NCBI GenBank assembly: GCA_016931535.1
Contig: JAFGEP010000068.1
Coordinates: forward strand, 1-38,171
Length of the DNA stretch: 38,171 bases
Source of the DNA: Bradymonadales bacterium
Lineage (GTDB): Bacteria; Myxococcota_A; Bradymonadia; JAFGEP01
Direction of reading: 5' to 3'
Of this stretch, positions 1 through 7,886 are shown piece by piece. Each line of letters starts with the position of its first letter. The first letter of the stretch is position 1. The notes below the pieces were generated by a model. The model saw nothing but the letters and a program-made list of their open reading frames with translations, had not been told where the DNA came from and searched no databases. Made by a program: the position numbers and the translations under genes.

Positions 1-15
1 GCGCAACTGTTGTAG

Positions 16-72
16 CCCCGGGCTTCAGCCCGGGGTGTACGGCATCCATGCAGACCAAGCCCCGTAAGGGGC
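16..72. repeat. two short hairpins at the left edge
   Basis: Two perfect stem-loops lie close together. The first pairs CCCCGGGC (16-23) with GCCCGGGG (28-35) around a 4-base loop. The second pairs GCCCC (59-63) with GGGGC (68-72) around a GTAA loop. No T-run follows either, so a classical terminator is not supported. Together with the array that follows they fill the 310 bases at the left edge, where I see no credible gene. Confidence 0.6.
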
Positions 73-152
73 GACACCCGACACCAGTGTTCTTCGGAAG
101 GACTCGCCCTTGTCGGTGGTCGTGACCCGAGATGTGATCAAGAGTCAGCCCA

Positions 153-321
153 AGGCGAAGCCAGGGGGAGGTGCCTGCGTAGCAGGCGGAGGGGGCAATC
201 CTCCCCCGAGGCGGAGCCAGGGGGAGGTGTCGCGCAGCGCCGGAGGGGGCAATCCTCCCCCGAGGCGGAGCCAGGGGGAGGTGCCTGCGTAGCAGGCGGA
301 GGGGGCGATCCTAGCCTCTGG
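153..321 (+). repeat. double-hairpin repeat array 1 (about 2.8 units plus tail)
   Basis: This is the first of five arrays of the same element. A 5'-truncated unit (153-199) is followed by a 54-bp unit (200-253), a 56-bp unit (254-309) and the closing tail CCTAGCCTCTGG (310-321). Each full unit holds a long hairpin (CCTCCCCC against GGGGGAGG enclosing GGC-GGA-GCC), a shorter one of the type GC-GNA-GC, and a GGAGGGGGC-A/G-AT spacer. The tail supplies the TAG stop of the minus-strand kinase gene next to it. The apparent ORF across the array is a product of the repeat. Confidence 0.9.
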
Positions 322-1378
322 TCAGGCGATGCTCCGCAGCACCGGGAGGGGCTTCTCTACTCACCTGGATCCCCACGGGATCACATGCCAGCTCCAGCGG
401 GGTCCATCCGGCCCTGGTCATCAATGCGCAGGCAGATCTTCGTGCATCCCTCGGTACCAGCGCCACCACCAGGTCGCACCCTGCTCCCGAGGGCTTGCAA
501 GCCCCACCGAGCCTTTCCAGCTGGTTCGCGATCATCCCGACAGCCTGGGGTACCAGCTTCAGGCCCGACAGCTCTCCCAGCTCGGCTTCGATGGCACAGA
601 AACACCGCATCGCCTCGACCAGCTGCCGATCCTGCCCGCTGCGCACGGCGCTGCAGCCAGCCTCCGAGGCGGCTCCCAGCTCCTGGATCAACGGCCCGAT
701 CAGGGGGTTCTCCCGTTGGATGCCGTCGAGCCTGGACAGGATCACCGATGTCGAGGCGATCGATTTCCCTCGGCCCACCAGCAACACCAGGCTTTCTGGT
801 AGCATGCCGGATGTGGTGGACGGTGGAGGTGCCGGTCGGCATTCTTCCCCCACCCTGGTGAGCCTGCCGCCTTGGGAGCTGACCTCCACCAGGCCGCCTG
901 CACAGCAACAGGCAACATCGTAGCCACTGCCCACCCCCCCCTGGAAGCGACGATGGGCTGCTACAGCCAGGGAGACCATCGTGTTGTTGTCGAGATCGGG
1001 AGCCAGGACCGCAACGTAGGCCGCCGCTGTGGCCGCACTCGACCCCAACCCTAGCGGTTGCCCGTACCCATCGACCAGAGCGGTCCGATCCGCTCGCAGC
1101 AATACACGGGGTGGCAAGGAGAAACCGGCTTCGACCAGGGTTCGAGCTGCGGCTGCCGCCAGGGTTCCTTCGACAGGTGCACCGGATAGCTCCTCGATCG
1201 AGATAATACTGACCCGGGCGTCCGGCTCTTCATGAATCTCCCAGCCCGCTTCGGTCCTTTGCAGTCGCTCAATCTGAACTCGTCGGTTCACCGCCATGAG
1301 CAGCGCCGGCGCTCCTTTCAGGGCGGCAAACTCCCCCAGCACGAACAGCTTGCCCGGTGCCGTGGCTGTGACGCTCAT
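311..1378 (-). CDS. phosphomevalonate kinase (GHMP kinase family)
   Basis: The 355-residue product is a GHMP-superfamily kinase. It has an N-terminal APGKLFVLGEFAALKG segment (7-22), the ATP-binding loop GLGSSAAT (110-117) and a GSGYDVA motif (150-156) typical of ERG8-type phosphomevalonate kinases rather than mevalonate kinases (GTPSGxD). The reaction would be ATP-dependent phosphorylation of mevalonate 5-phosphate in the cytoplasm, feeding isoprenoid synthesis. The ATG overlaps the stop of the decarboxylase gene as ATGA, so translation is probably coupled and the two act in consecutive steps. The TAG stop lies inside the tail of repeat array 1, so the last residues (RG) come from the repeat. 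Mevalonate kinase is the alternative; the decarboxylase neighbour does not separate the two. Confidence 0.85.
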   Translation of the reverse strand: MSVTATAPGKLFVLGEFAALKGAPALLMAVNRRVQIERLQRTEAGWEIHEEPDARVSIISIEELSGAPVEGTLAAAAARTLVEAGFSLPPRVLLRADRTALVDGYGQPLGLGSSAATAAAYVAVLAPDLDNNTMVSLAVAAHRRFQGGVGSGYDVACCCAGGLVEVSSQGGRLTRVGEECRPAPPPSTTSGMLPESLVLLVGRGKSIASTSVILSRLDGIQRENPLIGPLIQELGAASEAGCSAVRSGQDRQLVEAMRCFCAIEAELGELSGLKLVPQAVGMIANQLERLGGACKPSGAGCDLVVALVPRDARRSACALMTRAGWTPLELACDPVGIQVSREAPPGAAEHRLTRG

Positions 1379-2589
1379 CGCTTCCTCGTCCGGTCGCCCG
1401 TTTCACCTGCGCAACCGTCCTCCGACCCCGTTTTTGTGGCGCCGTCGGGTGGATCGGGTGTAGTGGGTCGTAACCCTTCCGGAGGTTGCCGGGGATCGCC
1501 TTCTCTCTTCGAAAGGCCGTTCTGCTGTTCGGCTTCGCCCGGCCCCTTTTGCCCGCTCCCCGTCGGGGAAACCGGCACCCCCCCCACCTCCAGCAAAGCG
1601 GGCTCGCCCCCCACCCTGGTGAGCTGCACGGGGCAGTCCAGCTCGTCCAGAGTGCCGATGACCAGATCCCGGCAGGGTAAAGCGAAGAACACCGCCAGGT
1701 TGGCTCCCGCGTCCAGCGTGAAGAACACGGCCACGCCTTTTTGGCGCAACGAAAGCACCAGCTCGATGCCCCGCAGGGTGAACGCGTTGGGATACAGGAT
1801 GGGCGGCCTGCTGGTCATCGCCACGGCGTGCATCTTGAGGCAGTTGTGCTGGGCGGTCTCGGCAAGCCGATCGAAGTCCCTCTGCATGATGGCCTGGCGT
1901 GCCCGGTCCAGGTCGGCGGATTGGGCCGACACCCAGGAGGGATAAAAGGGCGACGTACCTTGAGACCTGATCATCCCCTCTCGCGAGGAGACCGCCTTGG
2001 GTTGGGTGCCGGCCAACACCAGTGCCACCTCGAGGGGGAAGTGATCGGCCGGTGCGATCCGCCGGGCCTGGCATCGGTCGCCTTCATCGGCTGGCAGCTC
2101 CACGTATCCGCCAAACAGGCTGCGCGCTGCAGAGGCCGATCCGCGTCGGGCCAGATCGGACAGCTCACCTGGATCCAGGCCCAATCCCACAGCGGCGTTG
2201 GCCGCCAGGGCAAGCGAGGCGAAGGCTGCCGCCGAGCTGGCCAGACCGGCCTCGCGGGGAATGTTGCTGGTGGTGCGCACTTGGGCATGCCAGGGGAGGG
2301 AGGCCTTCGAACGGACCAGGTCGAGGAACCGCGACACCCTGGCGGTGGCCTGGTCAGACGCCTTTTGTTGGTCCCACAACAGCAGGTCGCGTTCGTACCG
2401 AGGGCTGAAATAGATCTGGGTGCGGGTCCAGAGGCCCTCGATACCAGCCGAGATGCTGCCCACAGCCGGCAGGTTCAGCTCGAGGTCTCGCTTCCCCCAG
2501 TACTTGACCAGCCCCAGGTTGGCGTGTGCCCTGGCGGTGGCGCTCCCCGGCCGATCGCCATGCCGACTGGGCGTGACGGCTCGGCTCAT
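1375..2589 (-). CDS. mvaD: diphosphomevalonate decarboxylase
   Basis: The 404-residue enzyme would convert mevalonate 5-diphosphate to isopentenyl diphosphate with ATP. Family marks are ANLGLVKYWGKRD (23-35), the phosphate loop GLASSAAAF (115-123), the RGSASAARSLFGGYVE segment (149-164) and the catalytic aspartate in FTLDAGANLAVF (D293). The ATG at 2589 overlaps the exonuclease stop (ATGA); the open frame continues upstream to 3402 but only as the antisense-free shadow of the exonuclease frame. After about residue 340 there is a hydrophilic, Gly/Pro/Glu/Arg-rich tail of roughly 64 residues that is not part of the usual enzyme of about 320-400 residues and looks disordered. A related phosphomevalonate decarboxylase activity cannot be excluded from sequence. 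Confidence 0.88.
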   Translation of the reverse strand: MSRAVTPSRHGDRPGSATARAHANLGLVKYWGKRDLELNLPAVGSISAGIEGLWTRTQIYFSPRYERDLLLWDQQKASDQATARVSRFLDLVRSKASLPWHAQVRTTSNIPREAGLASSAAAFASLALAANAAVGLGLDPGELSDLARRGSASAARSLFGGYVELPADEGDRCQARRIAPADHFPLEVALVLAGTQPKAVSSREGMIRSQGTSPFYPSWVSAQSADLDRARQAIMQRDFDRLAETAQHNCLKMHAVAMTSRPPILYPNAFTLRGIELVLSLRQKGVAVFFTLDAGANLAVFFALPCRDLVIGTLDELDCPVQLTRVGGEPALLEVGGVPVSPTGSGQKGPGEAEQQNGLSKREGDPRQPPEGLRPTTPDPPDGATKTGSEDGCAGETGDRTRKR

Positions 2590-3362
2590 GGCTCCGAGTG
2601 ATCTCTCGACTTGGTCCGCACGTCGGGAAGCGCCCGGATCAGGGCCCGATAGGGATCCACCTCCTCGCCGTAGGCGTAGCCGACACCCAGGCCGATGGCG
2701 GTCGAGCTCATCCCTTCCACCTGGGAGAAGGGGCTCTCCATGGCGGCCACCCCCCGCCCTCGACGGATGGCCAGCGTTTCCTCCCGCTGCCGCTCCCATT
2801 CCCCTTGCAGGGCCAGGAGCTCGTCCATGTCGTCGGGGATGCGATCCGAGAAGGCGTACAGGATCCGCCCCGCCGCCTCCGCATCCGAACCTGCCCGGTG
2901 GGCCTCTTCCAGGTCGACACCCAGCTCGGCCGCCACGTCGCCCAGCTTCTTGCTCTTCAGCCATGGCAACAGCGCGCGCGCCAGGATCAGCGGATCCAGC
3001 TGGGGACCCTCCGGCCAGGACAGCCCACAACGCGCCAGCTCGGCGGCCAGGAACGCACGGTCGAAGCTCAGGTTGTATCCGACGATGCACCTCTGCTCCA
3101 GCCGTTGCAGCACCTGGCCGGCGATCTCCAAGAATGCAGGGGCGCTTTCCGTCTCCTCCTGGCGGATGCCGGTCAACTCCCGGACCGTGCGCGGTATCGG
3201 GATGCCAGGATTGACCAGCTGCGAATAGCTGCCGACCACCTCTCCCCCAACCATCTCCACCAGCCCGACCTCGATGATCCGGTCGCGCTCCGGATCGAGA
3301 CCCGTGGTCTCCACATCGACGGCCACTATGGGGATCTTCTTGAGGCTCTTCGGTAGGCTCAT
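2586..3362 (-). CDS. DnaQ-like 3'-5' exonuclease (DEDDh)
   Basis: The 258-residue protein carries a complete DEDDh exonuclease site: D16 and E18 in VAVDVETTGLD (ExoI), D101 in GYNLSFDRAF (ExoII), and H155 with D160 in HRAGSDAEAAG (ExoIII). This is the fold of the DNA polymerase III epsilon subunit and related nucleases; it acts on 3' ends of DNA or RNA with two metal ions. After the domain (about residue 175) a charged helical stretch follows (DELLALQGEWERQREETLAIRR begins near 185), then a tail of unknown role. The ATG at 3362 starts just before the domain; an upstream frame extension into the promoter side is less likely. It is the first gene of the operon with the two mevalonate enzymes. 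Whether it is the replicative proofreading subunit or an accessory exonuclease cannot be told. Confidence 0.85.
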   Translation of the reverse strand: MSLPKSLKKIPIVAVDVETTGLDPERDRIIEVGLVEMVGGEVVGSYSQLVNPGIPIPRTVRELTGIRQEETESAPAFLEIAGQVLQRLEQRCIVGYNLSFDRAFLAAELARCGLSWPEGPQLDPLILARALLPWLKSKKLGDVAAELGVDLEEAHRAGSDAEAAGRILYAFSDRIPDDMDELLALQGEWERQREETLAIRRGRGVAAMESPFSQVEGMSSTAIGLGVGYAYGEEVDPYRALIRALPDVRTKSRDHSEP

Positions 3363-3409
3363 GGAGCGAGGGTACGCCCATCCACCAAGCGGCGCAAGCC
3401 ACAACACCT

Positions 3410-3533
3410 CCTCCCCCGAGGCGGAGCCCGGGGGAGGTGCCTGCGTAGCAGGCGGAGGGGGCGATCCTCCCCCGAGGCGGAGCCCGGGGGAGGTGCCTGC
3501 GTAGCAGGCGGAGGGGGCGATCCTAGCCTTTGG
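3410..3533 (+). repeat. double-hairpin repeat array 2 (2 units plus tail)
   Basis: Two almost identical 56-bp units (3410-3465 and 3466-3521) are closed by the tail CCTAGCCTTTGG (3522-3533). The first hairpin is perfect over 9 bp (CCTCCCCCG with CGGGGGAGG), then a bulged A, then GGC-GGA-GCC. The second hairpin is GCCTGC-GTA-GCAGGC. The array sits between the 3' end of the small secreted protein gene and the 5' end of the exonuclease gene, so the exonuclease operon promoter must lie inside or very near it. Confidence 0.92.
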
Positions 3534-3555
3534 CTAGCATACTGGCACTCAACCG

Positions 3556-3972
3556 TTACGGGCAGCTCTGCACCCCGAAGAACTCGAGCTCGTAGCCGTT
3601 GGACTGGCGAAGCAGAAAGCGGGCACACTGGCCCTCGCCGATCTCGAAACGAGTCGCCAACGGCTCGATGGTAAAATCGGCCTGCTCCACCTGGACCACC
3701 AGCGATACAGAGCCGGGTGTCACCTGCCAGCTGGCGGTCTCGTTGCAGCCATATCGCTCGGTTCGGCGACCGTTGATCAATGCATAGAAGGTGGCCCGCT
3801 GGATGCAAATGGAAGCCAGCTCCAGGCTGGCCCTCGGCCCCTCGGTAGGCTGCTGGTAACGGGTGCCTGCGCAGGAGACCGGCAGCTCCGGCCAGACTGC
3901 AAGCAGGGCCACTGACAGAAGGACGGGCAGAAACCAGGTTGTATCGGGTCGAACGGACATCTCCCCACCCAC
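3556..3972 (-). CDS. small secreted protein, unknown function
   Basis: The product (138 residues from the GTG at 3972, or 134 from an ATG at 3960) has an N-terminal signal sequence with hydrophobic core WFLPVLLSVALLAVW, followed by LPVSC, which could be a weak lipobox or a normal cleavage region. The mature part, about 100 residues, contains three or four more cysteines (SICIQR, RYGCNET, GQCARF, VQSCP) compatible with disulfides outside the cytoplasm. I do not recognise the family. The GTG is favoured because AGGA lies 9 bases upstream, whereas GGGGAG directly abuts the ATG. It appears to be a single-gene unit, followed by repeat array 2. Confidence 0.65.
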   Translation of the reverse strand: MGGEMSVRPDTTWFLPVLLSVALLAVWPELPVSCAGTRYQQPTEGPRASLELASICIQRATFYALINGRRTERYGCNETASWQVTPGSVSLVVQVEQADFTIEPLATRFEIGEGQCARFLLRQSNGYELEFFGVQSCP

Positions 3973-4283
3973 GGCGAGTATCCTGGGACGATTCGCTACC
4001 CCTACCTACTGTATCGGAGGATCGGCAGTGTCAGAAATATCCTGCGATTCTTGGCTGGCCTGGCCAGGAGTCGAGGGCCCTTGCCCATTCAGGAATGACC
4101 CCGCTATCTCTGCGTCCTTTTCGATGCTCACGGATCTGCCCGCGATTCGAGGTTCTTGCCACATTCCGTGATCTGCGCTATGAGAAGCCAGACTTTCCAC
4201 ATGTAAACAGTGATCCCTTATCGGGAATGGTCTGGCCCCATACCAGGGCCGGCGCATGAAACTGAAGCCAAGGAGGATGGAAC
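3973..4283. other. divergent intergenic region
   Basis: This 311-base stretch separates the secreted-protein gene (minus) from the beta-barrel gene (plus). Its right half holds a good promoter candidate and leader for the plus gene (listed separately), including a 5-bp hairpin GGCCC/GGGCC (4234-4250) just ahead of the ribosome site. I found no convincing promoter for the minus gene and no coding region. Confidence 0.5.
4156..4184 (+). promoter_or_regulatory. candidate sigma-70 promoter for the outer-membrane protein gene
   Basis: TTGCCA (4156-4161) and TATGAG (4179-4184) are separated by 17 bases, a 5/6 and 4/6 match to the sigma-70 consensus. The start codon lies about 100 bases downstream. 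Prediction from sequence only. Confidence 0.45.
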
Positions 4284-5681
4284 ATGACAGGACGGAAGTT
4301 AGTTGTCGCCTCGTTACTGCTGGCAGCCTTGGTAGCAGCTCCCGTCGCCGAGGCGTCTCGGCGAAGCTCGCTGGCAGGCAACTTGTTGTTCGAGGATTTC
4401 AAAGATGTCTTCATCTTTCCCCACGAGGTCACTCAGTACGTCAACCATGTGTGGTTCGACTTCGTGACCGGAGCGTTCACGGTGCCCGGCATCGAGGGGA
4501 TCGTCGACGGTAATGGCGGAAGTGGAAATGGAGAATATCCCTACGATGCCAAGCAGCCTGGCGTCGGCAACCCGCACCTCGGCTCGGGAGGGATCATGGT
4601 GGGGAACGCGGTCAGCCGCAACTTCGGGATCGGAGTGGCGGTGCACCGCGCCGACTACCAGGGGGCTCTGTGGGATAACACCATTGGCTTCGGACGTCTG
4701 GGTGATTTCCTCTCCCTGGTGGCCAATACCGCCTATGAAAATAGGCAGTCGGCCTGGACCGGGGGAGATGGCTTCGTCGGGCTCACCGAGGCCCTGGATG
4801 CCCTCAACTGGTTGGACCTGTTGCTCGGATTCGAGGTCTCTCCCATGATCGACCTGGGGGCCCGCCTGTCGATCGCCTCTGACCGGGAGACCAGGTCGGA
4901 CCGCGATGGCGATTTAGAGGGCGAGGTGAACCCCGGCGCCAGCGCCACCTCCTTCAATCTCCTGGCGAGTATGGGATATGGCGCCGAGCAGGATACCTTC
5001 TACATGGACCTGGGCGTGGAGCTGACCTTCGCCAGCTACAGCTCCGAGTGGCTGGTGGGCGACGATGGCTACACCGACAGAGGCGGCGCGTTCGGGCTGG
5101 GACTCTTGGGCCGTGGCTTCATCAACATGAGCGAGTCCATCGCCATCGGCCTGATGGCCGAGATCGGCTACAAATCCCGCTCCACCGAGCTGGACGACCC
5201 CGGCGATACTCGGCTGGAGATGTCCGGAGCCGACCTCTTGATCCAGCTCGCGGCCGGCCCCCGTTACCAGATCACCGAGGAAGCCACCGTTGGAGCATAC
5301 CTCAACCTGGGGCTGTTGCAGCAGACGATCGACCCCGAGGGACGGGACAACGTGCAAAGTGACGTCTACTACTTCCTCCCCGGGATCAACATCGCCGGTG
5401 AGTTCCAGCTCAAGCGCTGGCTCACCTACCGGGCCGGCCTCAGCTCTTTCTATGCTCTGATCTCCGGCGAGCGACAGGTGGATAGCGATTCCGGTGGTTC
5501 GAACACGTCTGACCGTGACATCTTCTTCTACTGGTCCACCGGGATCGGCCTGAACGCCCTCGATGGCGACTTCACTTTCGACTGCATGTTGAACTGGCCC
5601 ATCATCACCGCCGGGCCCAGCATCCTGAGCGGCAAGTCGAACGACATGTTCGCCATGGTCACGGCTGGCTACACCTTCTGA
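4284..5681 (+). CDS. outer-membrane beta-barrel protein
   Basis: The 465-residue product has a clear signal peptide (about 1-24, ending VAEA) and then many alternating amphipathic strands rich in Gly, Tyr and aromatic residues, for example GIGVAVHRADY, FYMDLGVELTFASY and MFAMVTAGYTF. It ends in Phe, as outer-membrane barrels recognised by the Bam machinery do. Acidic loops such as SDRDGDLEGEVN and SDSGGSNTSDRD could bind calcium. An exact AGGAGG lies 7 bases before the ATG. I do not recognise a specific porin or transporter family; similarity to fatty-acid-transporter-like or uncharacterised myxobacterial barrels would be the first thing to test. It stands alone, with a 164-base gap to the next gene. 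Confidence 0.75.
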   Translation: MTGRKLVVASLLLAALVAAPVAEASRRSSLAGNLLFEDFKDVFIFPHEVTQYVNHVWFDFVTGAFTVPGIEGIVDGNGGSGNGEYPYDAKQPGVGNPHLGSGGIMVGNAVSRNFGIGVAVHRADYQGALWDNTIGFGRLGDFLSLVANTAYENRQSAWTGGDGFVGLTEALDALNWLDLLLGFEVSPMIDLGARLSIASDRETRSDRDGDLEGEVNPGASATSFNLLASMGYGAEQDTFYMDLGVELTFASYSSEWLVGDDGYTDRGGAFGLGLLGRGFINMSESIAIGLMAEIGYKSRSTELDDPGDTRLEMSGADLLIQLAAGPRYQITEEATVGAYLNLGLLQQTIDPEGRDNVQSDVYYFLPGINIAGEFQLKRWLTYRAGLSSFYALISGERQVDSDSGGSNTSDRDIFFYWSTGIGLNALDGDFTFDCMLNWPIITAGPSILSGKSNDMFAMVTAGYTF

Positions 5682-5727
5682 CCTTCGCCTGCCGGATCAT
5701 CCCCCCACATCGAACCGGTAAGATCCC

Positions 5728-5769
5728 GTCAAGATCACCTTGACAGCCCCCTGAAGGACGTGTTCTAAA
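5728..5769 (+). promoter_or_regulatory. candidate promoter with overlapping palindrome
   Basis: TTGACA (5740-5745, perfect -35) is followed after 18 bases by TCTAAA (5764-5769, 4/6 match to -10), 76 bases before the RodZ-like gene. The -35 is overlapped by the perfect dyad GTCAAG-ATCAC-CTTGAC (5728-5744), which is the size and place of a repressor operator. The dyad could instead be part of a weak terminator for the upstream gene, although no T-run follows. Confidence 0.5.
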
Positions 5770-5845
5770 GTGAAGCCGCTCCTGGCAGCGCAGTCCGAAT
5801 AACTCATTGATTTTATTGCTTGTTGATCAAGATGGGAGGTGCTCG

Positions 5846-6316
5846 ATGGACGGTGTGGAAACCCCTGGGTTCTTCCTGAGAGCCGCCCGTGAGCGGGAAG
5901 GTCTCTCCATCAAGGAACTCGCCGCGGTCACCCGGATCGCTCCCCGGTTCATCAACTGCCTCGAAGAGGACCGCTACGACGAGATCCCAGGAGAGGTCTT
6001 CGTCCGCGGCTTCTTGCGCAACTGTGCCCGCGAGCTGGCGATCGATCCGGATGAGCTCATCCACCTGTACGAGCAGTTCACCGGCCAGGTGAATCACAAA
6101 ACCGGCCAGTATGGCGGAAATTCTACCGATCCCCGCTCCATGGATACCTTGTTGACCCCTACCAGGGTGCCCAAGTTATCCATCATCCTCGCCATCATCG
6201 CCATCATCCTCGGCTTGGGGTTGTCGATTCTCATTTTCGGTCGACCGGATGTAGAAGAGCTTTCGACCGGAACACCGGAGACCACGGTGGATTCCTGGCA
6301 CCAGGAAACCCCCTGA
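5846..6316 (+). CDS. RodZ-like membrane helix-turn-helix protein (short form)
   Basis: The 156-residue protein starts with a Xre/HTH_25-type domain (about 8-75; GFFLRAAREREGLSIKELAA, then the family-typical EEDRYDEIPGEVFVRGFLRNCARELAID), followed by a polar linker and one transmembrane helix (about 111-131), leaving a short external tail of about 25 residues. This is the N-terminal half of RodZ, which anchors the MreB cytoskeleton in rod-shaped cells; the large periplasmic DUF4115 domain of full-length RodZ (E. coli, about 337 residues) is missing. The ATG at 5846 is chosen because GGGAGG lies 6 bases upstream; an ATT-initiated extension to 5807 is unlikely. No mreB is in the window, so a role in cell shape is inference; a membrane-bound regulator is the alternative. 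Confidence 0.78.
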   Translation: MDGVETPGFFLRAAREREGLSIKELAAVTRIAPRFINCLEEDRYDEIPGEVFVRGFLRNCARELAIDPDELIHLYEQFTGQVNHKTGQYGGNSTDPRSMDTLLTPTRVPKLSIILAIIAIILGLGLSILIFGRPDVEELSTGTPETTVDSWHQETP

Positions 6317-6326
6317 GTATCCGCGC

Positions 6327-6343
6327 GGCCCGTATCGCGGGCC
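6327..6343 (+). terminator. hairpin after the RodZ-like gene
   Basis: GGCCCG (6327-6332) pairs with CGGGCC (6338-6343) around a 5-base loop, 11 bases after the stop codon. There is no T-run, so it may be an imperfect terminator or only a stabilising 3' structure. Confidence 0.35.
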
Positions 6344-6494
6344 CACTGAGAGACGGCGTCCGCTGCGCCGCATCTACCAAGTCCGAAGGTGGACAAACTG
6401 GGTCTTGCAGACTGTGGGAGTCCAAAAAACAGGGGACCTGTAGCCGTCGGTTCGCCCGGCCGGCGCAGGCATGGCTTTCAGGGAGATCGAGGCC

Positions 6495-7886
6495 ATGGCG
6501 TACACTCAGGACGATTTCGGACACCTCGCGGACACCGTGCTCCGCCTGTTGCGACGCAATGCCACCAAGAACCTCGCCCGGGTGCTCGACAAGCTCCGCC
6601 CCGCCGACATCGCCGGCCTCTTCTCCCGTGTCAGTGACAACCGCTGGCTCCAGCTCTTCCAGCTGGTCGAACCCCAGGAAAAGGCCGCCGATGTCCTGAC
6701 CGAGATGGAGATCGATATCCAGACCAGCTTTCTGGAACGGCTCTCCGACATCGAGCTGGCCAACCTGCTGGCCATCATGGATAGCGATGATGCGGCCGAT
6801 ATCCTCGAGGCCCTCACCGAGGAACGTGCCGCCGCCATCCTCGCTTTGACCGGCACCAAGACCGAGCTGAGTGACGCTGCGGTTCTCCTCAAGTACGACC
6901 CCGATACCGCCGGCGGCATCATGAACCCGGACGTGTTCGCACTGCCCGCCGCCATGACCGCTCAGGAGGCCATCGCCGAGCTGCAGCGCCGAAGCGATGA
7001 GCTGGAGATGGTGTTCTACCTCTACATCATCAACGAGCACGGCCACCTGGTCGGCGTCTGCAGCCTGCGCGACCTGGTCATCACCCCTCCCCACATCCAG
7101 CTCGCAGACCTGATGACCACCGATGTCCTTCGGGTGACCACCTCCACCGACCAGGAGGAGGTGGCCCGCATCGCCGACCGCTACAACCTCTTGGCCGTGC
7201 CGGTCGTCGATGAGTCCAACAAGCTGGTCGGCATGATCACCGTCGATGACATCATCGATGTCATCCGTGCCGAGGCCACCGAGGATATGCTTCGCATGGC
7301 TGGCATCACCGATGACAGTGTCTCCGAAAGGGCCGGCGTCCTCGACGCCGCCAAGGCTCGCATCCCCTGGCTTCTCGCCAGCTTCATCGGTGGCATCCTG
7401 GCGGTCTTCGTCATCTCTTCCTTCGAGGAAACCCTGGCTCGGATCGCCGCTCTGGCCGCCTTCATCCCCATCGTGCTGGGAATGGGGGGCAATGTCGGGA
7501 CCCAGAGCTCCACCATCGTGACCCGAGGGATCGCCCTGGGCCGCATCGAGATCTCCAGGCTCTGGCATGTGCTGTGGCGCGAGGTGGCCACCGGCGTCCT
7601 GTGCGGCGTGGTCTACGGCCTGATCCTGGGCGCGGTGGTGGCCATCAAGTACCATGACTTCAGCCAGCCGTTGCTTCTCTCGGTCACCATCGGCGTCTCT
7701 TTGCTCTGCTCGATGACCATCGCCGCCCTGGTTGGAGGAGGCATCCCGTTGGTGTTCGAACGGTTCCGCATCGATCCGGCCATCGCTGCCGGTCCGTTCG
7801 TGACTACCTCGGTGGATGTCCTGGGTATCCTGATCTTCTTCCTGATCGCCAGGTTCGCCCTGAGTAGCGTTCTGGGGGTGGCTTGA
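6495..7886 (+). CDS. mgtE: MgtE-type magnesium channel
   Basis: The 463-residue protein has the standard MgtE plan. An N-terminal superhelical domain (about 15-125; repeated LRPADIAGLF and LEALTEERAAAIL helices) is followed by a CBS pair (about 130-255; LMTTDVLRVTTSTDQEEVARIADRY... with YNLLAVPVVDESNKLVGMIT) and five transmembrane helices. The pore signature GGNVGTQSSTIVTRG, the family GGNxGTQ motif, is intact. It admits Mg2+ across the inner membrane and closes when the cytoplasmic domains bind Mg2+. The ATG at 6495 is preferred over one at 6471 because AGGGAG precedes it by about 9 bases. Its stop overlaps the TTG start of recO. The 178-base region upstream shows no M-box riboswitch that I can recognise. 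Confidence 0.95.
   Translation: MAYTQDDFGHLADTVLRLLRRNATKNLARVLDKLRPADIAGLFSRVSDNRWLQLFQLVEPQEKAADVLTEMEIDIQTSFLERLSDIELANLLAIMDSDDAADILEALTEERAAAILALTGTKTELSDAAVLLKYDPDTAGGIMNPDVFALPAAMTAQEAIAELQRRSDELEMVFYLYIINEHGHLVGVCSLRDLVITPPHIQLADLMTTDVLRVTTSTDQEEVARIADRYNLLAVPVVDESNKLVGMITVDDIIDVIRAEATEDMLRMAGITDDSVSERAGVLDAAKARIPWLLASFIGGILAVFVISSFEETLARIAALAAFIPIVLGMGGNVGTQSSTIVTRGIALGRIEISRLWHVLWREVATGVLCGVVYGLILGAVVAIKYHDFSQPLLLSVTIGVSLLCSMTIAALVGGGIPLVFERFRIDPAIAAGPFVTTSVDVLGILIFFLIARFALSSVLGVA

Noticed and set aside
110..292. Small plus-strand ORF with PPPRRSQGEV repeats
   Set aside because: It is a reading of repeat array 1; the same peptide appears wherever the repeat occurs (for example 3274-3504).
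153..321. CRISPR array
   Set aside because: Units are joined head to tail with no unique spacers, and no cas genes are present.
2590..3402. Upstream extension of the decarboxylase ORF to 675 residues
   Set aside because: The extension lies across the DnaQ-like gene in another frame, has no family signal, and ATG 2589 with the ATGA overlap explains the start.
6317..6494. Possible M-box magnesium riboswitch before mgtE
   Set aside because: None of the conserved M-box segments could be recognised in these 178 bases.
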